The notes: generated by a model from the letters alone, not told the origin. A stretch of DNA of 64,000 bases from Aureibaculum flavum (GCF_016406085.1 NZ_JAEHFJ010000005.1:310001-374000); one strand, 5' to 3'. Shown: positions 36,073 to 46,229, counted from the first letter of the stretch. Program-made: numbers and translations.

Positions 36073-37530
36073 TTATTGGTCCCACCAAAATCTTGAGGTG
36101 TTTTTATCTGTACTTGGAGATAATGTTCCAACACCTGCATTATAATTTGTTTCGTTTAAACTAGATTCTTCTGTAGGATAATTATACCTTCTTGGTATTT
36201 GCCCATCATTAAAGAAATCAGTGGCTGGTATTAACGTTGGGAAATCAGTACGTCTCCATTCAGACCAAGCATCAAAGCCGTTAGGAAAAAGTGAAACCCA
36301 TTTTTCTTCAGCAATTACTTTTGTAGCTCCAGCGGCAACCATGTCAGCAACTCTTGCAGTAGCATACGTAGATGCACTTCCGCCAATAGTGGTGCCATAA
36401 TGAGCATCAAGTGTTTGAAAAGATCTTTCAATTCCCAATTTTAACATTGCACTTGCGTTTTCACTAGTCCAACCTAAATTAGCTGCATCAGCTCTATTTA
36501 AGTAAGTATAAGAAGAAGTTAATAATTGTAAAGGGGCTAACTCTGTCCAAATTAAATCTGACATCCCTGCTTTTCCTGCTCCACTACCATTTGCAAAGCC
36601 ATAAGGAACTCCATCTTTAGTTGGGTCGTTAGAATAAACATTAATTCTTCCGTCTAATAATGTATTTGACGTAGTACCCAATCCTTTTAGAGCATCTGTA
36701 AATTCTTGTGATAGAAAGTAATCCGGTTTTCTATTTGCAGCAAAGGGGTTTTGAAAATCTTCGTTATATAAAAACCAAGCCTCATCTGCTAAGTCTTCAA
36801 TTACACCGCTAGGGTCACTTAAAGCTTCATTGAAAGCCGTTGCTGCTATACCAGATGCAGAAGGGTATTTATTAGATAATTGTAAAGAAAATTGTAAAAT
36901 AAGTGAATTCACCATTTTTTTCCACTTTGCAACGTCACCGCCGAATAGGATATCACCAGTAGGGCCTAATTTCGTGTCATCTAGGTTATCTCTAGATGTT
37001 TTCAACTGGGCTAACATAGATTCGTATATACTACTTTGGCTATCATAAACTGGACTTAAATTATCTTTATCCTGTAAGGCCTGAGCGTAAGGTATATCTC
37101 CCCAAGTATCTGTTATTCTTTTAAAGATAATTATTTTAAAAATTTCTGCAACTGCAATTTGGTTTACAGGAGCACCTTGACTTAATAGAATAGTATTATG
37201 ATTTGCTTCATCTGAATTAATATCAATAACTAATTGTAAATTAGATAAAGTTTGCACATAATAATTGTACCAACTAACAGCGGCTTCATTATAGAGCATT
37301 TCATCTACATAAGTTACTTGCGTTTGATACTGAACATATAATGTTGGTTTTAATAAGTCATTTCTACCCGTTAATGTAGAGTATCGAGACATAGCACCTG
37401 CCATTAAAGATGAAGTGTTTGCTTCTCCAGCTCCATTTGGATTTACGTTTGTATCTCCGAAATCGACATTCTCACAAGCTCCAAGAGCAACTAAGAGTGT
37501 TGTTAAGATTATATATTTAAATTTTTTCAT
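36073..37530 (-). CDS. susD: SusD/RagB-type lipoprotein, SusD-like_2 group (pair 3)
   Basis: A 485-residue lipoprotein with lipobox ending at C19 (ALGAC), then ENVDFGDTNVNPNGAGEA, closely matching the N-terminus of susD 1 and typical of the SusD-like_2 branch. TDTWGDIPYAQALQ (about residue 140) and SLFPNGFDAWSEWRRTDFP (about 415) are further shared signatures. It is the surface lid of the transporter encoded 10 bp upstream. Substrate unknown. Confidence 0.93.
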   Translation of the reverse strand: MKKFKYIILTTLLVALGACENVDFGDTNVNPNGAGEANTSSLMAGAMSRYSTLTGRNDLLKPTLYVQYQTQVTYVDEMLYNEAAVSWYNYYVQTLSNLQLVIDINSDEANHNTILLSQGAPVNQIAVAEIFKIIIFKRITDTWGDIPYAQALQDKDNLSPVYDSQSSIYESMLAQLKTSRDNLDDTKLGPTGDILFGGDVAKWKKMVNSLILQFSLQLSNKYPSASGIAATAFNEALSDPSGVIEDLADEAWFLYNEDFQNPFAANRKPDYFLSQEFTDALKGLGTTSNTLLDGRINVYSNDPTKDGVPYGFANGSGAGKAGMSDLIWTELAPLQLLTSSYTYLNRADAANLGWTSENASAMLKLGIERSFQTLDAHYGTTIGGSASTYATARVADMVAAGATKVIAEEKWVSLFPNGFDAWSEWRRTDFPTLIPATDFFNDGQIPRRYNYPTEESSLNETNYNAGVGTLSPSTDKNTSRFWWDQ

Positions 37531-37540
37531 CGTTTTTTTA

Positions 37541-40500
37541 TTAAAAAGTTAATTTAACGTTTAGACCGTAACTTCGTGTTCCTGGCATTTGTCCATTCTC
37601 ACCATAAGATTGAGACATTTCTGAAGGGTCCCAACCTTGTGTGTTGTCTTTAGATACAGAGATTAGCCATAAGTTTCTAGCAATAAAACTAATGCTAGCA
37701 CCTGAAAGTGTATTGTTTAATAATTTTTTTGAAAAATTATAAGTCAAACTTACATCTCTAAGTTTAATATAGCTAGCGTCATGTATAAATGGTTCTGCAA
37801 GTCTATTCGAATAGTATTGTGTGTTGTAGTCATATGTTTCAACATACATATCAATTGGTGTACCCGTATCAGAAACTCCAACTACATGTGTACCACCACC
37901 ATCAGCTACAGCATCACGTTTAGGGTTACCCTTATCATTATTACCAGCCGTACTTTCTAATAATCCAGAAGAAGATCCCCACATTTCACTTAATGAGAAA
38001 AACTTACCTCCTTTTTGGAAGTCAATAGATGCGGTTAAACTTAAGTTTTTATAACTAAATCCATTCAATATACCACCTGTAAATTCAGGTAGAATACTAC
38101 CTAAATATTGAGCTGTTTCTACTGAATATAATCCATTAGATTGCAATACCGCATTACCGTCAGCATCTCTTTCAATAGCAGTACCTCTTAATTGGCCCCA
38201 ATCACTACCTAATTCATGAGTAACGTATACAAAACCAAATGCATCATTACCACCGGGAGCTTCTAAAGATTTTAAATCTCCAGGTAAACTAACAATTGTA
38301 GTTGTGTTTTTAGCGAAGTTAGCTGTGATGTCCCAACTAAAGTCATCAGATTTAACTGGAGTTGCAGTAAGGGTAAGTTCTACACCTTTTCTTTCTGACT
38401 CCCCAGCATTAGTTAAGTAACTGTCGTATCCTGTTCCTCTTGATACACTAATAGGGATTATTTCATCCTTTCTATTTTCTTTGTAATACGTAAAGCTTAG
38501 GCCAAGTCTATTTTTAAGAAAACGGGTATCAAAACCAACTTCTAATGAAGTGTTTATTGCTGGTTTAATATTAGGATCTAAAATGTCAGTATTAGTATAT
38601 TCTAATGAAATACCATCATAAGGTTTGTCCGATAGAGCATATGCAGGGTCTAATTTGTAAGCATCTAAATCATTACCTACTTGTGCCCAACCTGCTCTAA
38701 TTTTACCAAAAGTTAAAATATCGTTGTTGTCAATTAACTCAGAGAAAATAAAACTTGTTCCGACTGAAGGGTATCCATAACCGTTGCTATTCTCAGGTAA
38801 AGCAGAACTCCAATCTTTTCTATACGTACCGTCTAAGTAAAGCATGTTTTTGTAGCCAAAAGATGCTTTACCGTACATACTACGCACTTCTTTTTTACTA
38901 ACGTACGTATTTGGTGATGGTGCAATACCTGCATTAGAAAAGGTATATACATCAGGTATAATAAGTCCACCTATTTTTGCACCTGTATCCATTTCAGCTC
39001 TAAATCTATCGTAGTTGTTAACTCTTATGTTTCCTCCTACAAATGCATCAACATCAAAGTCACCAAACTTGTTTGTGTAATTCAGTGCTGCATTATAATT
39101 GTTTTCTGAACGTGTACGTCTGGTAACTCCAAATGAGTTAGACCATGAATTGTATAATTCAGGTGCAGCAGAAAATTGAAGGCTATATGGAACGTAATAA
39201 TTGTTTTTCATTTCATCTTTCGTTCTCGTAGCACCTCCAGTTAACTTCCAATTGTCATTAAATTTATAGGTTAGATTCACACTACCTGCAAAATTATTGT
39301 TTCTATCAACATTTTTATATTCTCTTGCGTAGTAATATGGGTTAAACCAAAAGGCTGGTTTTTTGTAACCACCACCATAAGCATAGTAATCAGGACCCCA
39401 CCAGTTCCAAGTGGCATTATATCCATCTGGAGTTTTTAAATCAATTAGTTCTTTTAATTTATCAGTGTCAATGTTTCTACCAAACCATTGGTTAAAGTTA
39501 CCTGAAGATTGGTTACTGTATCCATCATCAAAATCTCCTTGAGTTTTCGATACAGAATAATTTAGAGTAGTAGCAACATTAAATTTATCTGTAACATCAA
39601 AATCAAAATTTGCTGCTACAAATTGCTTATCAAATTTAGAATAGGGTACTACACCAGATTGATCTAAATCTGTAAATGAAATTCTAGCATTATAATTGTC
39701 TCCTCCACCACTTACGGCTACAGAGTTCTTTAAAGAAACTCCAGTGTCGTAAAAGTTTTTGATATTATCAGGCTGAGCTTCATATTTTGCAGTTTGCCCG
39801 AAGTATGGACTGTCTGGCCAAAATGAATACCAAGGTAAATAATCACCACCATCAAATTTAGCACCCCAACTTTCGTCAGCATAATTATTATCCCATTGAA
39901 TATATCTTTCACCATCAAACGATGACCATTCTGGAATTGCTGCTGTAGCTCCGTCAAAGGTTCCTAAACTAGCTTCGCCGTCATAACCTTGGCCGTACTC
40001 ATTTTGAAATTTAGGTAAGTAAGCTACTTTTTCAAAGGTAACTGAACTTAACAATTCTACACCGATACCATTTGTAGTCCCTTTTTTTGTTGTAATTACA
40101 ACTACACCTGCATCGGCTCTTTGACCGTATAAAGCAGTTGCGTTTGGTCCTTTTAATACATTTAGACTAGCTACGTTGTTCATGTCGACATCACTAGGGT
40201 TGTCAATAGCGATTCCATCTACTACATAAAGAGGGTCGTTATCAGAGGTTAAAGACATTGCACCTCTAATTCTTATCTTACCAGCTTCTCCTAACTTGGA
40301 ACCGGCTTGACCTTGAATTTGTACACCTGCAACTTTACCTGCAATAGCAGATTTCATGTTAACATCTTGTGAGATGTTTAAATTTTCTGATTTAATTTCT
40401 TGAGAAGCGTAAGTTAGAGTTCTTGTTTCTCTCTTAATACCAAGAGCTGTAACAACAACTTCTTCAAGAACATTGTCAGCGGCCATTACCACGTTGACAG

Positions 40501-40765
40501 TGTTCGAAGAACCTACTTTTACCTCTTTGGCTGACATACCAATAAAGCTAAACGACAGGATATCTCCTGGTTTTGCTTGAATAGTATATTTACCATCAAA
40601 ATCAGTTTCGGTACCTGATGTAGTACCTTTAATAATTACGCTAACACCCGGTAAAGGTCCTGTTTCGTCAGAAACTGTACCTGTGATAGTCTTTTCTTGT
40701 GCAAACGTAATTTGCACGACTAACGCTAGTAATAGCGTTAGAAATCCATTAAACTTTGTTTTCAT
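37541..40765 (-). CDS. susC: SusC/RagA-family TonB-linked outer membrane protein (pair 3)
   Basis: 1074 residues from the ATG at 40765 (MKTKFNGFLTLL). An upstream in-frame start at 40819 would run through the promoter box and is rejected. The signal peptide ends QITFAQ, the carboxypeptidase-like domain starts GTVSDETGPLPGVSVI, and the plug contains RGAMSLTSDNDPLYVVDG and ALYGQRADAGVVVITTKKG. The barrel ends YGLNVKLTF. It is a paralogue of susC 1 (shared NDKGNP, GGGTHVVGV, FQNEYGQGY-like segments) although its 5' end is nearly identical to susC 2. Confidence 0.95.
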   Translation of the reverse strand: MKTKFNGFLTLLLALVVQITFAQEKTITGTVSDETGPLPGVSVIIKGTTSGTETDFDGKYTIQAKPGDILSFSFIGMSAKEVKVGSSNTVNVVMAADNVLEEVVVTALGIKRETRTLTYASQEIKSENLNISQDVNMKSAIAGKVAGVQIQGQAGSKLGEAGKIRIRGAMSLTSDNDPLYVVDGIAIDNPSDVDMNNVASLNVLKGPNATALYGQRADAGVVVITTKKGTTNGIGVELLSSVTFEKVAYLPKFQNEYGQGYDGEASLGTFDGATAAIPEWSSFDGERYIQWDNNYADESWGAKFDGGDYLPWYSFWPDSPYFGQTAKYEAQPDNIKNFYDTGVSLKNSVAVSGGGDNYNARISFTDLDQSGVVPYSKFDKQFVAANFDFDVTDKFNVATTLNYSVSKTQGDFDDGYSNQSSGNFNQWFGRNIDTDKLKELIDLKTPDGYNATWNWWGPDYYAYGGGYKKPAFWFNPYYYAREYKNVDRNNNFAGSVNLTYKFNDNWKLTGGATRTKDEMKNNYYVPYSLQFSAAPELYNSWSNSFGVTRRTRSENNYNAALNYTNKFGDFDVDAFVGGNIRVNNYDRFRAEMDTGAKIGGLIIPDVYTFSNAGIAPSPNTYVSKKEVRSMYGKASFGYKNMLYLDGTYRKDWSSALPENSNGYGYPSVGTSFIFSELIDNNDILTFGKIRAGWAQVGNDLDAYKLDPAYALSDKPYDGISLEYTNTDILDPNIKPAINTSLEVGFDTRFLKNRLGLSFTYYKENRKDEIIPISVSRGTGYDSYLTNAGESERKGVELTLTATPVKSDDFSWDITANFAKNTTTIVSLPGDLKSLEAPGGNDAFGFVYVTHELGSDWGQLRGTAIERDADGNAVLQSNGLYSVETAQYLGSILPEFTGGILNGFSYKNLSLTASIDFQKGGKFFSLSEMWGSSSGLLESTAGNNDKGNPKRDAVADGGGTHVVGVSDTGTPIDMYVETYDYNTQYYSNRLAEPFIHDASYIKLRDVSLTYNFSKKLLNNTLSGASISFIARNLWLISVSKDNTQGWDPSEMSQSYGENGQMPGTRSYGLNVKLTF

Positions 40766-40793
40766 ACTTTTATTTATTTGAATTAAATTTAAC

Positions 40794-40816
40794 CAAAAGT
40801 CATAAAAATATGTTAA
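40794..40816 (-). promoter_or_regulatory. Promoter box shared with susC 2
   Basis: Plus-strand CAAAAGTCATAAAAATATG + TTAA, 20 of 23 bases identical to 35892-35914. On the minus strand it ends TATGACTTTTG, a near -7 element, 29 nt before the susC 3 ATG. Confidence 0.6.
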
Positions 40817-40886
40817 CAAAAAAAATTTTATCCTAATAATTTTTAAAATAACCTTAAAATTTTGTTAATTATTTAAAAAAACTATG

Positions 40887-40910
40887 AATTTTTTCTGAAT
40901 TCAGAAAAAA
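40887..40910. terminator. Palindrome at the end of the BamA-like gene
   Basis: TTTTTTCTGAATTCAGAAAAAA is a perfect AT-rich palindrome that overlaps the TGA stop (40901-40903) of the outer-membrane gene. It may act as a weak terminator for it; its GC content is low. Confidence 0.4.
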
Positions 40911-42580
40911 TTAACAATTTTTATATGAAAGCGTGAATTATTAATATTTAAAGGAGTTTTAGAAGATGCTCCAAGGGCGTAACTTAGATTTACAAATCCG
41001 ATTTTTGAAGAGAATGCATAGCCTAAACCTAATGCGTATAGTTTTGAAGTTAAATTGTTATGGTTTGTATAACCAAAATCGGAAATAGAATAGAGGTATG
41101 ATGCATTGTTTGTAACGTATCTATATTCTAAATTGAGGGTGCTAAAAGATGAGGTTAGAATACTTTCTTCGTCAAAACCTCTTATGCTATTTGAGCCTCC
41201 CACCCTTAAAAGTTCGTTATTGTAAAGATTTTTAGAGTTAATTAAGCCGCTTTGGTTTTGTAGGAATATATGATTTTTATGGTTTAATGTCCATAAGAAG
41301 TTGCTTTTCAAATAAATCTTAAGTTGATTGTCTTTTGTTGTGGCATTTCTTTTACCAATAAGTGCTTCTAAAATGAAATTGAATTTTGTTTTGAATATAT
41401 TGTTGAAATTAGGGATAGCATAATTGTAGTTTAAGCCGTAATGTAAAGTTGAATAATCTTCAGTATTGTTGTTAATATTTGTCAATAAATTCAATGAGCT
41501 TTCTGATTTCAATACGAGTCCGACTGAATTTCTATTGTTAATTTTAAAAGGTAGGGCAAATTTAAATAAGGTATTTACAAAAGAGGAATCTTGTTTGTAG
41601 ATGTTTAATGCTAAATAGGGTGATGTTTTTGAATTGAATATGTAGGGTAATGAAATGTCAATGTTAAACACCTGTCTATCGCTTCCATTATTTTTCCAAA
41701 TTAAGTTTAAATTTTCACCTGAATTGAAAAGGTTGTTCAATGATAAATCAAGATATCCATTTAAAGAAAGACCTTTTCCGTTTTCTTTTGAGGTGAATCC
41801 AATGAGGCCGTCAAATTTATTTGCATTTTCCTTTTTTAGATTTAAATAAACGATTGTTGAATCTTTAGTGAAAAGTACTTCTGGAGATTTTATTTCTGAA
41901 ACAAACGGAAGATTTTTAGTTGCAGTTGAAGCATCCTTCATTTTCTGTTTACTGAAAGTTTCATTTTGCTTTATACCTAAATGTTGAATTAAAAATGATT
42001 TAGGAAAAGTAGTGTATCCATTTATTGTTACTTTATTTATTTTTCTAACACTTGTTTTCTTGATCAATAAAAACGATTCAATTAAAGTGTCATTTTTAAT
42101 GGTGATGTTTTTTAAAGAAACTTCAGAAAAAGATTGACCTTCTTTTTCGAGTGTATTGGTAATTTGATGTAAAGTGTTTGTTAGTTTTGATGGCTGTACT
42201 TCAAAATAGTTTGAGGTTGCATTTTTTGAAATAGTGGATAGTTGGTCTTGATTAATTTCATTTTTATCAAAATAGATACGAATATATTGTATTTGATTTC
42301 TCAGGTTGAAAACAGCTGTATAACTACTGTCGGTTTTTATGAGGCTGTCAATACTGTTATTTATAAAGCCAGATTTTTCAATTTCTATTTTTATAGAGTC
42401 TAAAGTTTTAAATATGGATTTTTCTGTAAAATGATGCTTTTTGAAATGTATATTCTGTAAAAACAATGTTGAAGTGCTGTCAATAGCAGAAATATTCAAT
42501 TCTTTTTTTTGACCATAACAATGGTTAAAAAAGAGGATTAAAAAGAGTGTATATATATATGGTGTAAATTTCTGTTTCAA
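40901..42580 (-). CDS. Small BamA/TamA-like POTRA-barrel outer membrane protein
   Basis: 559 residues, shorter than BamA (about 800). The signal peptide ends HCYGQ. One clear POTRA domain is visible at about residues 170-255 (VNKVTINGYTTFPKSFLI), perhaps with one or two degenerate ones before it. The C-terminal 16-strand barrel contains the Omp85 hallmark loop motif in GGSNSIRGFDEES (about residue 465). Omp85 proteins insert or export outer-membrane or surface proteins; this is closer to TamA/ShlB-size members than to BamA. No partner gene is evident. It lies between SusCD 3 and the ribosomal block, on the opposite strand to the latter. Confidence 0.75.
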   Translation of the reverse strand: MKQKFTPYIYTLFLILFFNHCYGQKKELNISAIDSTSTLFLQNIHFKKHHFTEKSIFKTLDSIKIEIEKSGFINNSIDSLIKTDSSYTAVFNLRNQIQYIRIYFDKNEINQDQLSTISKNATSNYFEVQPSKLTNTLHQITNTLEKEGQSFSEVSLKNITIKNDTLIESFLLIKKTSVRKINKVTINGYTTFPKSFLIQHLGIKQNETFSKQKMKDASTATKNLPFVSEIKSPEVLFTKDSTIVYLNLKKENANKFDGLIGFTSKENGKGLSLNGYLDLSLNNLFNSGENLNLIWKNNGSDRQVFNIDISLPYIFNSKTSPYLALNIYKQDSSFVNTLFKFALPFKINNRNSVGLVLKSESSLNLLTNINNNTEDYSTLHYGLNYNYAIPNFNNIFKTKFNFILEALIGKRNATTKDNQLKIYLKSNFLWTLNHKNHIFLQNQSGLINSKNLYNNELLRVGGSNSIRGFDEESILTSSFSTLNLEYRYVTNNASYLYSISDFGYTNHNNLTSKLYALGLGYAFSSKIGFVNLSYALGASSKTPLNINNSRFHIKIVNFF

Positions 42581-42666
42581 ATCAGTTCAAAATTAGTTTA
42601 AAACTGTTAAAAATGGACATATTTGAAAATGTTTTTAAAATGATGATAAATTTTAGGCAACACCTG

Positions 42667-42697
42667 TTTGTAGAAACAGAAATTATTTATACATTTG
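42667..42697 (+). promoter_or_regulatory. Promoter of the rpsL ribosomal operon
   Basis: TTTG (42667-42670), 19-bp spacer, TACATTTG (42690-42697). This is the best match in the window to the Bacteroidetes -33/-7 promoter. Transcription would start near 42704, giving a leader of about 48 nt that includes a small CTCTT/AAGAG hairpin. Confidence 0.8.
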
Positions 42698-42751
42698 CAC
42701 ACTCTTAAAAAAGAGGTTTATTTTTAATAAGTAAAATAATAATTAATTTAT

Positions 42752-43126
42752 ATGCCAACTATACAGCAATTAGTACGCAAGGGAAGAACCCAAATAACTA
42801 AGAAGAACAAATCGGCTGCATTAAATTCTTGTCCACAAAGAAGAGGCGTATGTACACGTGTTTATACTACTACACCAAAAAAACCAAATTCTGCTATGCG
42901 TAAAGTAGCAAGGGTGAGGTTGACAAATGGTAATGAAGTGAATGCATACATACCTGGTGAAGGACATAATTTACAAGAGCACTCGATAGTATTAGTTAGA
43001 GGAGGAAGAGTAAAAGATTTGCCTGGGGTAAAATATCACGTAGTTCGTGGTGCTTTAGATACTGCAGGAGTTGAAGGACGAACACAAAGACGTTCTAAAT
43101 ACGGAACTAAACGTCCTAAGAAATAA
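42752..43126 (+). CDS. rpsL: 30S ribosomal protein S12
   Basis: 124 residues, complete S12. It sits at the decoding centre and controls translational accuracy. The loop [13 protein letters not shown] has the lysine whose replacement gives streptomycin resistance, and the second such lysine lies in [12 protein letters not shown], so the sequence predicts the wild-type, sensitive state. First gene after the operon promoter. Confidence 0.98.
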   Translation: MPTIQQLVRKGRTQITKKNKSAALNSCPQRRGVCTRVYTTTPKKPNSAMRKVARVRLTNGNEVNAYIPGEGHNLQEHSIVLVRGGRVKDLPGVKYHVVRGALDTAGVEGRTQRRSKYGTKRPKK

Positions 43127-43151
43127 TTTTAACGCTTTAATGTAAGAAGTA

Positions 43152-43628
43152 ATGAGAAAAAGAAGTGCAAAGAAAAGACATTTGTTGCCAGATCCAAGAT
43201 TTCAAGATCAGCTGGTAACTCGTTTTGTAAATAATTTAATGAAAGACGGTAAGAAGTCTGTAGCGTTTAAAGTTTTTTATGATGCGATGGATATCGTTGA
43301 AGAGAAAAAACAAGACGAAGAGAAAACATCTTTGGAGGTTTGGAAAGAAGCGTTATCTAACGTTATGCCACATGTTGAAGTGAGAAGTAGAAGAGTAGGT
43401 GGTGCAACATTTCAAATACCAATGCAAATTAGACCAGATAGAAAAGTTTCTATGGCTATGAAATGGATGATTTCATATTCTAGAAAACGTAATGAAAAAT
43501 CTATGGCTCAACGTTTAGCAAATGAAGTTTTAGCTGCGGCTAAAGAAGAAGGTGCGGCAGTTAAGAAAAGAACTGATGTGCATAAAATGGCGGAAGCTAA
43601 TAAAGCGTTTTCACACTTTAGATTTTAA
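43152..43628 (+). CDS. rpsG: 30S ribosomal protein S7
   Basis: 158 residues, the normal length. It nucleates the head of the 30S subunit and contacts tRNA in the E site. The N-terminal MRKRSAKKRHLLPDPRF and the VGGATFQIP beta-ribbon are diagnostic. It lies 25 bp after rpsL and 3 bp before fusA, in the classical str operon order. Confidence 0.98.
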   Translation: MRKRSAKKRHLLPDPRFQDQLVTRFVNNLMKDGKKSVAFKVFYDAMDIVEEKKQDEEKTSLEVWKEALSNVMPHVEVRSRRVGGATFQIPMQIRPDRKVSMAMKWMISYSRKRNEKSMAQRLANEVLAAAKEEGAAVKKRTDVHKMAEANKAFSHFRF

Positions 43629-43631
43629 GAA

Positions 43632-45755
43632 ATGGCAAGAGATTTAAAATATACAAGGAATATAGGTATTGCCGCTCATATTGATGCGGGGAAAACTACA
43701 ACTACAGAACGTGTGTTGTTTTACACTGGTGTTTCTCATAAAATTGGTGAGGTTCATGATGGTGCAGCAACAATGGACTGGATGGAGCAAGAGCAAGAAA
43801 GAGGTATTACAATTACTTCTGCTGCTACTACTTGTGAATGGGTTTTTCCACGTTTGAATGGTGAACCAACTCCTGAATCAAAAAGTTATCACTGTAACAT
43901 TATTGATACTCCAGGTCACGTTGATTTTACTGTAGAGGTAAATCGTTCGTTGAGAGTACTTGATGGATTGGTGTTTTTGTTTTCAGCAGTTGATGGTGTT
44001 GAGCCACAATCTGAAACAAACTGGAGATTAGCTGATAATTATAAAGTGCCAAGAATTGGATTCGTTAATAAAATGGATCGTCAAGGCTCAGACTTTATGA
44101 TGGTTAACAGACAGGTAAAAGAAATGTTAGGTTCTAATGCAGTTCCTATCGTTTTACCTATTGGTGAAGAAGGAGATTTTAAAGGAGTAGTTGATCTAGT
44201 TAAGAACAGAGCAATTATATGGCATGAGGAAAATATGGGAGCTACTTTTGATGTAGTTGATATTCCTGAAGATTTAAAAGAAGACGCAAGAAAACATAGA
44301 GCTTTATTGATTGAAGAAGTTGCTAGTTATGATGAGAACTTATTAGAAAAGTTCATGGAAGATGAAGATTCAATTACTGAGGATGAAGTACATGCTGCAC
44401 TAAGAGCTGCGGTTATGGATATGGCAATTATACCAATGATATGTGGTTCGGCATTTAAAAATAAGGGAGTTCAATTCTTATTAGATGCTGTTTGTCGTTA
44501 TTTACCATCACCTTTGGATAAAGATGCTATTATTGGTACTGATCCAGATACAGGTGAAAAAATTGAAAGAAAGCCGGATGTAAAAGAACCATTTGCTGCC
44601 TTAGCTTTTAAAATAGCAACAGATCCTTTTGTAGGACGTTTAGCATTTTTTAGAGCATATTCAGGGCATTTAGATGCTGGTTCATATGTGTTGAACAATC
44701 GTTCTGGTAAAAAAGAACGTATTTCTCGTATCTATCAGATGCACGCTAATAAGCAAAATGCAATTGATTATATCGAGGCTGGAGATATAGGTGCTGCTGT
44801 TGGTTTTAAAAGTATTAAAACTGGTGATACGTTATCTGATGAGAAACATCCTATTGTTTTAGAATCAATGGATTTTCCTGATCCAGTAATTGGTATCGCG
44901 GTGGAGCCAAAAACAAAAGTTGATGTTGATAAACTTGGAGTTGCTTTAGGTAAATTAGCTGAAGAAGATCCAACATTTACAGTAAGAACAGATGAAGCTT
45001 CTGGACAAACCATTATTTCTGGTATGGGAGAACTTCACTTAGATATTATTGTTGATAGACTACGTCGTGAATTTAAAGTAGAAGTAGATCAAGGTGAGCC
45101 TCAAGTAGAGTATAAAGAAGCATTAACAAAAAGTGCAGAAACTAGAGAAGTTTATAAAAAACAATCTGGTGGTCGTGGTAAGTTTGCTGACATTGTATTT
45201 GAAATGGGACCTGTTGATGAAGATTTTGTAGGTGAAGGCTTACAATTTGAAGATAAGATTAAAGGTGGACGTATTCCAAAAGAATTTATTCCTTCGGTAG
45301 AAAAAGGTTTTACTGCAGCAATGAAAAACGGACCTTTGGCTGGTTATGAGATGGATTCTATGAAAATTACATTGACAGATGGTTCTTTTCACCCTGTGGA
45401 TTCTGATGCATTATCTTTTGAATTAGCAGCAAAAATGGGTTATAAATCTGCGGCTAAGGCAGCAGGTGCAGTAATTATGGAGCCTATTATGAAAATGGAA
45501 GTACTTACACCAGAAGAGAACATGGGAGATATTGTTGGTGATTTAAATAGAAGAAGAGGTCAGGTAGTAAGTATGTCAGATAGAGCAGGTGCAAAAGTGA
45601 TTAAAGGAACAGTACCATTATCAGAAATGTTTGGTTATGTAACTTCTTTAAGAACATTGTCATCAGGTAGAGCAACATCTACAATGGAGTTTTCACATTA
45701 CGAAGCAACTCCATCTAATATTTCTGCTGAAGTAATTAAAAAAGCACAAGGTTAA
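43632..45755 (+). CDS. fusA: Elongation factor G
   Basis: 707-residue translocase GTPase with all five domains. G1 is AHIDAGKTT (about residues 15-23), G2 includes [10 protein letters not shown]3 is DTPGHVDF and G4 is NKMDRQ. Domain IV contains EALTKSAE and SGGRGKFAD. It drives tRNA/mRNA translocation and, with RRF, ribosome recycling. It follows rpsG by 3 bp. No tuf gene follows; rpsJ comes next, as is common in Bacteroidetes. Confidence 0.98.
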   Translation: MARDLKYTRNIGIAAHIDAGKTTTTERVLFYTGVSHKIGEVHDGAATMDWMEQEQERGITITSAATTCEWVFPRLNGEPTPESKSYHCNIIDTPGHVDFTVEVNRSLRVLDGLVFLFSAVDGVEPQSETNWRLADNYKVPRIGFVNKMDRQGSDFMMVNRQVKEMLGSNAVPIVLPIGEEGDFKGVVDLVKNRAIIWHEENMGATFDVVDIPEDLKEDARKHRALLIEEVASYDENLLEKFMEDEDSITEDEVHAALRAAVMDMAIIPMICGSAFKNKGVQFLLDAVCRYLPSPLDKDAIIGTDPDTGEKIERKPDVKEPFAALAFKIATDPFVGRLAFFRAYSGHLDAGSYVLNNRSGKKERISRIYQMHANKQNAIDYIEAGDIGAAVGFKSIKTGDTLSDEKHPIVLESMDFPDPVIGIAVEPKTKVDVDKLGVALGKLAEEDPTFTVRTDEASGQTIISGMGELHLDIIVDRLRREFKVEVDQGEPQVEYKEALTKSAETREVYKKQSGGRGKFADIVFEMGPVDEDFVGEGLQFEDKIKGGRIPKEFIPSVEKGFTAAMKNGPLAGYEMDSMKITLTDGSFHPVDSDALSFELAAKMGYKSAAKAAGAVIMEPIMKMEVLTPEENMGDIVGDLNRRRGQVVSMSDRAGAKVIKGTVPLSEMFGYVTSLRTLSSGRATSTMEFSHYEATPSNISAEVIKKAQG

Positions 45756-45773
45756 TTTACTAAATAGACAAAG

Positions 45774-46079
45774 ATGAGTCAAAAAATTAGAATAAAATTA
45801 AAATCTTACGATCATAATTTAGTAGATAAATCTGCTGAGAAAATCGTAAAAACAGTTAAGAGTACAGGTGCTGTTATTAATGGGCCAATTCCATTACCAA
45901 CTCACAAGAAAATATTTACAGTATTAAGATCACCACACGTAAATAAGAAATCTAGAGAACAATTTCAATTAAGTTCTTATAAAAGATTACTAGATATTTA
46001 TAGTTCATCATCAAAAACAATTGATGCTTTAATGAAGTTAGAATTGCCAAGTGGTGTTGAAGTAGAGATCAAAGTATAA
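45774..46079 (+). CDS. rpsJ: 30S ribosomal protein S10
   Basis: 101 residues, full length. It belongs to the 30S head and is also the NusB partner in antitermination complexes. [17 protein letters not shown] and GPIPLPTHK are diagnostic. It follows fusA by 18 bp but is separated from rplC by a 150-bp structured gap, so S10 appears transcriptionally joined to the str genes rather than to L3. Confidence 0.97.
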   Translation: MSQKIRIKLKSYDHNLVDKSAEKIVKTVKSTGAVINGPIPLPTHKKIFTVLRSPHVNKKSREQFQLSSYKRLLDIYSSSSKTIDALMKLELPSGVEVEIKV

Positions 46080-46229
46080 TTATTAAGGGATGCAATTTAT
46101 TTGTATCTCAACATGTCCTAAGCGGTTGACGAGGGAAAAACGGAAAAAAATACATTCAGGGTTGAATTATTTTTGACCCTATTTTTTTGAAAAAAAAGTA
46201 AATAAATAATTAATTAATAAATAAGTAAA
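46080..46229 (+). promoter_or_regulatory. Structured gap upstream of rplC, possible ribosomal-protein leader/attenuator
   Basis: The 150-nt gap within an otherwise tight operon holds a 9-bp hairpin, GGGATGCAA / TTGTATCTC (about 46087-46110). An unpaired GTCCTAAGCGGTTGACGAGG segment follows. A second hairpin, AGGGTT / GACCCT, with a T-rich tail (46158-46188) looks like a weak terminator. The loop of the second hairpin also contains TATTTTTG (46168-46175), an exact -7 box, so a promoter for rplC is the main alternative. In E. coli the S10 operon is attenuated by L4, encoded here just after rplC. Confidence 0.55.

Noticed and set aside
7096-40765. Polysaccharide utilisation locus
   Set aside because: Three SusCD pairs are present but no carbohydrate-active enzyme or sulfatase lies near them; the deacetylase at 18249 sits with envelope glycan genes.
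40766-40819. Extended start of susC 3 at 40819
   Set aside because: The extra 18 residues run through the promoter box shared with susC 2 and precede a complete signal peptide that starts at 40765.
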